Made by a program: the position numbers and the translations under genes. The notes under the pieces were generated by a model, which saw only the letters and a program-made list of their open reading frames with translations, was not told the origin of the DNA and searched no databases. 64,000 nt of DNA from Paenalcaligenes sp035302345. GTDB taxonomy: Bacteria; Pseudomonadota; Gammaproteobacteria; Burkholderiales; Burkholderiaceae_B. Below, one piece after another: positions 59,239-64,000 of this stretch (positions within the stretch are counted from its first letter, which is position 1; the number at the start of each line of letters is the position of its first letter). Location: NCBI GenBank assembly GCA_035302345.1, contig DATGSS010000097.1, forward strand, positions 29,920 to 93,919, in the 5' to 3' direction.

Positions 59239-60465
59239 CTAATCACTGTGTGCCGTTGCACTGGCTTTTGTATGTTGTGCATGGTTTTTGTTGCTGAGGA
59301 TGTTGGCATAAACATCCTCAAAATTGGCAGCAATATTTTGCCAATCAAATTGTTGGGCCAGTTGTTTACCCTGAAGGGCTAACTGTTCGCGTAGTTGATC
59401 GTTGTTAATTAAACCTAGTAGTGCTTTGGTTAGCTCGGCACTGTCGTTGGGGTTTTGTAAAAGCAATGCATTTTTTTGATCCCGTGCATAATGGGCAAAG
59501 CCACAATAATACGAGCTGCTCATAATGACCGGTAATGAATAACTCATGGCCTCTAGTGGGGCCATCCCAAAGCTATCATTTAATGTAGGGTGCACGTAGA
59601 TATCAGACGCTTGGAAATAGGGGCTGATATCGGTGGTTTGTGGCACAAAGAGTATGCGCTCTTTTAGTCCATGGCTTATCGCTAATTGTTCATACATGGA
59701 CAGTTGATGTTCACCCACACCGACGACCAAAAGCTTGGCGTGTCTAGGTAGCCGCGGTAGAGATTCAAGTAGGGTATTTAGGCCTTTCCGTTCGGGGTTG
59801 AGTGCTACTAATAAGCACAAGAGATCACCTTCTAATACCCCTAGGCGCTCACGTGTGCGTTTGCGCAAGTCAGCGTTTTCTAGGGGTATGTGTACGCCGG
59901 GTGGGATTACCGGAAAATCAAATTGGGTTTTATAGACGCTTTGGATTTGTTTTTTAATTTGTTCTGAGACCATCACTGTGCAGCGACGTGGCTCTAAGTG
60001 TATGCGGCGTTTTTCTAGCCAGCGATAAATTTGCGCGCGCGGGCTCAGGTAGTTAGCCAAGCGCTTAATTAATTTTGGCGCAACAAACCAACGGTAATAA
60101 GCCGAACGCACGTGCAATACATCCACATCACCGCACCAACCTCCTACATGAGAATGGACTATTTGGAAAGAGTGCTGTTTGAGAATCTGGCTAACTTTTT
60201 TAGCAAACAAATAAGAGCGAATCCAGCTGGGTAATCGGTTATTGATATGAACGGGGATAAATGATAGTTTGAGTGCGCTATGGGGATCGTATTCATAGCC
60301 AATCACTGTGATTCGATGACGCTTTGATAGTTCGCGCATGAGCTCAACGCCATAGGCCTCGGCACCGCCGAATTGATGGCCAAATCGAGTGGTCACAAAA
60401 GCGATATCTAGCGGTGCCAATGCGTTTAGCGCTGACGTTTTTGGTGTTCTTTCTTGGTCAGGCAT
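59239..60465 (-). CDS. GT4-family glycosyltransferase
   Basis: This is a 408-residue GT-B-fold transferase. The N-terminal domain has FVTTRFGHQFGGAEAYGVELMREL (about 23-46). The C-terminal donor-binding domain has LNPERKGLNTLLESL and the E-x7-E region DSFGMAPLEAMSYSLPVIMS. Such enzymes build LPS core, O-antigen or capsule on the cytoplasmic face. The start overlaps the end of the deacetylase gene by 40 bases, so the two are cotranscribed and perhaps coupled. Confidence 0.88.
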   Translation of the reverse strand: MPDQERTPKTSALNALAPLDIAFVTTRFGHQFGGAEAYGVELMRELSKRHRITVIGYEYDPHSALKLSFIPVHINNRLPSWIRSYLFAKKVSQILKQHSFQIVHSHVGGWCGDVDVLHVRSAYYRWFVAPKLIKRLANYLSPRAQIYRWLEKRRIHLEPRRCTVMVSEQIKKQIQSVYKTQFDFPVIPPGVHIPLENADLRKRTRERLGVLEGDLLCLLVALNPERKGLNTLLESLPRLPRHAKLLVVGVGEHQLSMYEQLAISHGLKERILFVPQTTDISPYFQASDIYVHPTLNDSFGMAPLEAMSYSLPVIMSSSYYCGFAHYARDQKNALLLQNPNDSAELTKALLGLINNDQLREQLALQGKQLAQQFDWQNIAANFEDVYANILSNKNHAQHTKASATAHSD

Positions 60466-61148
60466 TTTTGCAGGAAATGGAAAATATGAGTCGAGCGGGT
60501 AATGTTGACGCGGGGTAAATCAAAAGGGTCGTCATCACTGAGGGCCAGCCCACGTGCTGTGGTCGTGGCGTTTAAATAACCGCATTCGGCCACCCATTGT
60601 TGGATTTCTGCGTTTTTATGCCCGTAAGGATAACAAAAAGAATCGACCTCGATGCCCAAGAGTTGTTCCAGGTCTGTTTTGGATTGTGCGATTTGTTTTT
60701 TGGCCTCTGCAGCTGTGATGCGGGTTAAATAGACATGATCCTGCGTGTGTGAACCAATTTCATGTCCGGCATCCACCCATTGCATGATTTCATTTTGATT
60801 CATTAGTGTACTGCTAGGCACGCCATTTTTTGCATCCCAAAAGTTTGTCCCGCCTAGGTGATTGCTAACAATGTAATTAGTGGCAGTAAAACCTAGCTCG
60901 TTGAGCAGAGGCAGTACGTTTTGATAAACATTTTTGTAGCCATCATCAAAGGTTAAGCCGATGACCTTGCCCTGTTTTTCGCCGCGTACATACGGCATAA
61001 TATCGCGCATGCTAAGACCCGTATAACCAAGTCTTTTGAGCCAGCACATTTGATTGGCAAAACGCTTTGGGTGGACGGTTAGGCTGCGAAATGGGGTACC
61101 TTTGGCGGCCGGAATATCGACCTGGTGGTACATCAGAATGGGAATCAT
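60426..61148 (-). CDS. Polysaccharide deacetylase family protein (NodB domain)
   Basis: I take the ATG at 61146-61148 (MIPILMYHQVDIPAAKG), the usual start of this group. The frame continues 21 codons upstream. The NodB motifs are GLTFDDGYKNVY (catalytic Asp and metal Asp) and EIGSHTQDHVYL (His-x3-His type metal site). It probably removes acetyl groups from an N-acetylhexosamine of an envelope polysaccharide. Neither a signal peptide nor a lipobox is obvious. It pairs with the overlapping glycosyltransferase gene. Confidence 0.86.
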   Translation of the reverse strand: MIPILMYHQVDIPAAKGTPFRSLTVHPKRFANQMCWLKRLGYTGLSMRDIMPYVRGEKQGKVIGLTFDDGYKNVYQNVLPLLNELGFTATNYIVSNHLGGTNFWDAKNGVPSSTLMNQNEIMQWVDAGHEIGSHTQDHVYLTRITAAEAKKQIAQSKTDLEQLLGIEVDSFCYPYGHKNAEIQQWVAECGYLNATTTARGLALSDDDPFDLPRVNITRSTHIFHFLQKCLTKKEHQKRQR

Positions 61149-61227
61149 AGGCTGCCAAGAGGAAAAAGCACGGGTATGGTTGGAGAGTGTACTGCCAAGG
61201 CAGCTATCCATACCGGTAGGGTAGGCA

Positions 61228-61251
61228 TAAAAAAACCGCTAAAAGAGCGGT
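61228..61251 (-). terminator. Terminator of ssrA
   Basis: ACCGCT (61235-61240) and AGCGGT (61246-61251) form a 6-bp stem with loop AAAAG, followed by seven T on the minus strand. It lies 18 bases past the tmRNA CCA end. Confidence 0.85.
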
Positions 61252-61268
61252 CAAAGTATTTATTTAGT

Positions 61269-61643
61269 TGGTGGAGCCGGGGGGAATTGAACCCCCGTCC
61301 GCAAGCCCTCCACAGGCAGTTCTACATGTTTAGTCGACCTATTTTTAGTTTTAACTGCTGACCATGCCGGCCAACTGGCCAAATCAGCAGCGAGCCACTA
61401 AGATTTAAGCGCCGCCTACGTAGCCTAGGCGTTGCCGAGTCTTTGCAATATGACGTTGCTATCAGGTAAACCTGACCTAGCCCAAAGACAAACTAGTGCA
61501 ACGGCCTTAAAACTGGTTTTTAAGCAGCTAAGGCGAAACGCTCATCGTTGGCGTTTATAAGTTTTCCAGTGGTTTTACGAGCGAACTGGTGCTCGACATG
61601 CCCTGCTCTGCTTTGTGACCCACGTCGAAGCCAGGTCGGCCCC
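61269..61643 (-). ncRNA. ssrA: Transfer-messenger RNA (tmRNA)
   Basis: The 5' end GGGGCCGACC (61643 inward) pairs with GGCTCC before the terminal ACCA (61269-61278), forming the tRNA-like acceptor, and the T-arm GGTTCAATTCC is near the 3' end. About 375 bases. The resume codon and tag frame lie at 61520-61552: GCC AAC GAT GAG CGT TTC GCC TTA GCT GCT TAA, giving ANDERFALAA, the tag known from betaproteobacteria. With SmpB it frees stalled ribosomes and marks the nascent chain for proteolysis. Confidence 0.97.
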
Positions 61644-61649
61644 GCCATG

Positions 61650-61668
61650 GCAAAGCCTAAAGCTTTGC
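61650..61668 (-). other. Hairpin just upstream of mature tmRNA
   Basis: GCAAAGC (61650-61656) and GCTTTGC (61662-61668) form a perfect 7-bp stem with loop CTAAA, ending seven bases before the mature 5' end. It is probably part of the precursor leader removed during processing. A TTGACT-like -35 (61699-61704, minus strand) lies further upstream without a clear -10. Confidence 0.4.
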
Positions 61669-61771
61669 GAGTTGCTAGCACAATTTATAAGCTAAAATAG
61701 TCAAACTAATCATGCCGTATAAATCGTGCAGGAGCCAATCATTTTAAATGTAAAACTGTAAATTGTCAAGC

Positions 61772-62464
61772 TCAGGCAACCTTTGTGGTGCGTGGATGGA
61801 GCGCATTCATCCACTGCTCGACGATGGCAAAAATCTCATCGGGGTGGTTAGCAATAGCATCTGCGCCCCAGTCTTTGCTGGCAGGATCAAATTGGCAATA
61901 CCCATATGCAGCTACCACTGATGCCATATTGGCTACTTGGGCTGAGACAATATCGCGTTCGTCATCGCCGATGTAAATGCATTGTTCACAAGGGATATCA
62001 AACAGCTTTGCAGCCCGAAACAGAGCTGCTGGGTGGGGCTTTAAATAAGGTGTGGAATCACCACCAACGAGTACCGCACAATCGTTGCTGATGCCTAAAT
62101 GCTGCATGATAGGGCGGGTCAGGTATTCAGCCTTGTTGGTGACAATGCCCCAGGGGATATTGTTTTGAGTTAAACGTTGTAATAATGCACCCATCCCATC
62201 AAACAGTACCGTGTCTACGTCTAGGTTTTGTTCGTAGTGGCGTAGAAACTGGTCACGTACCCTGTCGTAATCGGGATCATCGGTCTTTAATCCCAAGGTT
62301 GCCCAAATTAAACCCCGCGCACCCATCGAGGCATAGGGTCGTAGATAATCGACACTGAGAGGTTCCATACCGCGTTCGGTACGTAGGGTGTTAGCACTAT
62401 TGGCCAAGTCGGGGGCGGAGTCTGCCACAGTGCCATCAAAATCAAATAAGACGAGTTTTTTCAT
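61772..62464 (-). CDS. gph: Phosphoglycolate phosphatase (HAD family)
   Basis: This 230-residue HAD hydrolase has the nucleophile motif LVLFDFDGTVADSAPDLANSA, with the two Asp at residues 8 and 10, motif II IVTNKAEYLTRP and motif III YIGDDERDIVSAQVANM. It should dephosphorylate 2-phosphoglycolate formed in DNA repair. It starts three bases after ubiG. The ubiG-gph pair is conserved in proteobacteria, which supports this name over other HAD enzymes. Confidence 0.88.
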   Translation of the reverse strand: MKKLVLFDFDGTVADSAPDLANSANTLRTERGMEPLSVDYLRPYASMGARGLIWATLGLKTDDPDYDRVRDQFLRHYEQNLDVDTVLFDGMGALLQRLTQNNIPWGIVTNKAEYLTRPIMQHLGISNDCAVLVGGDSTPYLKPHPAALFRAAKLFDIPCEQCIYIGDDERDIVSAQVANMASVVAAYGYCQFDPASKDWGADAIANHPDEIFAIVEQWMNALHPRTTKVA

Positions 62465-62467
62465 GAT

Positions 62468-63211
62468 TTAACGAATGTGAGTTGGGGTTTTAGTAGTGGC
62501 CATCAAATAGTTCACCGAGCTGTCATCAGTAATAGCGTAAATCTTGTTTAGCGGGTTATAAGATAGGCCACTAATTTTTTGTACCTTGAGATCGGCCTGT
62601 CGTGCAGCACGCGCGAGCTCGCTAGGTTTGATAAAGGATTCGTAGTGGTGGGTACCGCGAGGAAGTAAATTCAGCACGTATTCAGCACCAATGATGGCAA
62701 AAAGAAAGCTTTTCGGGTTGCGGTTTAGTGTGGAAAAGAAGACCCATCCGCCGGGCTTTACTAGTTGGGCACAAGCGCTGACTACTGATGCTGGGTTTGG
62801 GACGTGTTCGAGCATTTCCATACAGGTAATGACATCGAACTTTTCGGGGTGCTGGGCGGCAAACTCCTCGGCGCTGCTATGATGGTATTCGACCGAGACA
62901 CCACTTTCTAAACTGTGTAAACGTGCAATCTTGAGTGATCGCATGGCCAGATCAATGCCGGTTACTTCGGCGCCTTGCTGAGCCATACTTTCTGAAAGAA
63001 TGCCTCCACCGCAGCCGACATCCAAAACTTTTTTATCTTGTAGGCTGCCTACCTGCTCTAAGATCCAGTTGAGTCGCAGTGGATTAATTTCGTGCAGTGG
63101 CTTAAATTCGCTATCAGGGTCCCACCAGCGCGTGGCAAGAGCACTGAATTTTTCAATTTCAGCGGGATCAACGTTGATGCGGGTAGTGGTTGAGCTACTG
63201 TTTGTTGTCAT
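62468..63211 (-). CDS. ubiG: Ubiquinone biosynthesis O-methyltransferase UbiG
   Basis: This SAM methyltransferase carries out both O-methylations of ubiquinone synthesis. ALATRWWDPDSEFKPLHEINPLRLNWI (about 24-50) and the SAM loop VLDVGCGGGILSESMAQ are diagnostic. I choose the ATG at 63209-63211 (247 residues). The frame reaches a TTG seven codons upstream. Cotranscribed with gph and separated from the upstream OmpA-like gene by a terminator. Confidence 0.94.
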   Translation of the reverse strand: MTTNSSSTTTRINVDPAEIEKFSALATRWWDPDSEFKPLHEINPLRLNWILEQVGSLQDKKVLDVGCGGGILSESMAQQGAEVTGIDLAMRSLKIARLHSLESGVSVEYHHSSAEEFAAQHPEKFDVITCMEMLEHVPNPASVVSACAQLVKPGGWVFFSTLNRNPKSFLFAIIGAEYVLNLLPRGTHHYESFIKPSELARAARQADLKVQKISGLSYNPLNKIYAITDDSSVNYLMATTKTPTHIR

Positions 63212-63229
63212 GGCACACTCATTGTCTTG

Positions 63230-63263
63230 CAAATAGAAAAGGCCCCACGATAGTGGAGCCTTT
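63230..63263 (-). terminator. Terminator of the OmpA-family gene
   Basis: The minus strand reads AAAGGCTCCAC-TATC-GTGGGGCCTTT (63238-63263), an 11-bp stem with one wobble, then TCTATTT. It separates the abundant OmpA-type transcript from ubiG. Confidence 0.75.
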
Positions 63264-63301
63264 ATTGTAGCGTTTTATGCGCAGGTTCGTGTGCGGTGCG
63301 A

Positions 63302-63895
63302 TTATTCTTCGCGAATCCCTACAATTTCGATCTCTACGCGACGGTTAAGTGCACGGCCTTCGCGAGTCGCATTGGATGCGATTGGGTCAGCCATACCTTT
63401 TCCTTCGGTGTAGATCAAATTAGAGGGAACGCCTCGTTCTACGAGATAGTTTTTAACTGACTGGGCACGACGCTCAGAAAGTTTCAGGTTATAAGCCTCA
63501 GGACCTGTGGAGTCGGTATAACCGGTGGCAATGATTGCCTCGAGATCCATGGTGCGAACTTCGTCGGCGACCTGATTAAGCACCTCTTTGCCTTCGGGCT
63601 TGAGGTTGGCTTTATCAAAGTCAAAGAAGGTGTCAGCGTTGAGTACGACCTTGGTTGCTACGGGCTCGACTACTGCGACTACTTCTTCTTCGACGGGTAC
63701 GCCGTCACAACCAGGAATACCGGTTGCAGGTGTCCAGAAAGGGGTGCGCCAGCACAGTTCACCTGTGCCATTACGCCATACATCCCCGAATGGGTTTTGC
63801 CAGTTGTTCACCTCGCCAGTCTGGGCGGACACAGCACCAGAGGCTGTGGCTGCCGCGAAGGCGAGTGCAAGTGCGATTTTGGAGGGTTTATTCAT
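63302..63895 (-). CDS. OmpA family outer membrane protein
   Basis: This 197-residue protein has a signal peptide (about 1-24, ending SGAVSA before QTGEV), a short N-terminal segment with two cysteines (ELCWRTPFWTPATGIPGCDG) and a C-terminal OmpA-like peptidoglycan-binding domain (LNADTFFDFDKANLKPEG, ATGYTDSTG, YNLKLSERRAQSVKNYLVE). It lacks the eight-stranded barrel of E. coli OmpA, as do the homologous Bordetella proteins. AGGAG precedes the ATG, and a strong promoter lies upstream, fitting an abundant structural protein. Confidence 0.92.
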   Translation of the reverse strand: MNKPSKIALALAFAAATASGAVSAQTGEVNNWQNPFGDVWRNGTGELCWRTPFWTPATGIPGCDGVPVEEEVVAVVEPVATKVVLNADTFFDFDKANLKPEGKEVLNQVADEVRTMDLEAIIATGYTDSTGPEAYNLKLSERRAQSVKNYLVERGVPSNLIYTEGKGMADPIASNATREGRALNRRVEIEIVGIREE

Positions 63896-63967
63896 GTTTC
63901 TCCTCGTTGAGCTGATGCTGTTAAGTGACCGCAGCGAACCCCCGCCGCATATAAAAATAACGGAACC

Positions 63968-63995
63968 AGTATAGCAACGCTATTGAACGGGTCAA
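63968..63995 (-). promoter_or_regulatory. Promoter of the OmpA-family gene
   Basis: On the minus strand, -35 TTGACC (63990-63995) and -10 TATACT (63968-63973) are separated by 16 bases, giving a leader of roughly 65 bases. Confidence 0.7.
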
Positions 63996-64000
63996 AGAAT

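Noticed and set aside
1..64000. CRISPR arrays, prophage, insertion sequences, tRNA and rRNA genes
   Set aside because: I saw no regularly spaced repeats, transposase or integrase frames, or tRNA-type T-arms other than that of tmRNA.

Overview
The window looks like chromosome of a betaproteobacterium of the order Burkholderiales, most likely family Alcaligenaceae, with moderate base composition. The basis is gene content and order: the yebC-purD-hemF-nadD-rsfS-maf run, slpA-ispH divergent from radC, a beta-type H-NS protein with a TW-GRGR-PKW motif, a tmRNA encoding the tag ANDERFALAA, and the OmpA-like protein with a paired-cysteine N-terminal segment. Nearly all reading space is filled by housekeeping genes. 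I see no prophage, insertion sequence, CRISPR array, rRNA or tRNA gene.

Layout. 0-8.3 kb: a minus-strand operon running leuS-lptE-holA-proA-hemJ-(RlmL-like methyltransferase), ending in a strong terminator, plus an RDD membrane protein. 8.3-16 kb: a DadA-like flavoenzyme, rpmB-rpmG, a Bcr/CflA exporter, cfa, an ArnT-like glycosyltransferase, rpmE type B and radC. 16-19 kb: slpA-ispH-ydgA-like. 19-23.6 kb: yebC-purD-hemF-nadD-rsfS-maf, in which the usual rlmH is absent. 23.7-33.6 kb: HerA-like ATPase, ghrA, an EamA transporter, a quinone reductase, fbp, a DUF4136 lipoprotein, an H-NS protein, a Nit hydrolase and tldD.

33.8-41.3 kb is a compatible-solute island. ectR-ectA-ectB-ectC-ectD (regulation, ectoine synthesis, hydroxylation) converges on ehuB-ehuC-ehuD-ehuA (ectoine/hydroxyectoine ABC importer), so the cell can both make and take up these solutes. 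It points to an organism that meets osmotic stress. Candidate operators lie in front of both operons: an inverted repeat beside the ectR promoter and a 17-bp direct repeat spaced exactly 30 bp in front of ehuB.

41.3-49.2 kb: aroG (DAHP synthase) preceded by what appears to be a transcription attenuator. A 29-residue leader peptide contains an unbroken FFFYFYFF run, followed by an intrinsic terminator whose 5' arm can instead pair with the end of the leader reading frame. Then come a D-lactate-dehydrogenase-like flavoenzyme, mnmA, a TauE/SafE transporter, a GST, purB and ribA. 49.2-54.3 kb: a tetrathionate reductase operon ttrBCA behind an FNR-type box, indicating anaerobic respiration. 54.5-59.2 kb: a SpeD-SpeE fusion for spermidine synthesis, then a group of small nucleotide/ADP-ribose/xenobiotic enzymes (nucleoside deoxyribosyltransferase, an unknown 87-residue protein, a macrodomain protein, arylamine N-acetyltransferase, SMUG1-type glycosylase). 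59.2-64 kb: glycosyltransferase, polysaccharide deacetylase, ssrA, gph, ubiG and an OmpA-family protein.

The most interesting signals are the Phe/Tyr attenuator in front of aroG, the ehuB direct repeats, the ectoine island itself, and a predicted three-way-junction element behind the macrodomain gene.
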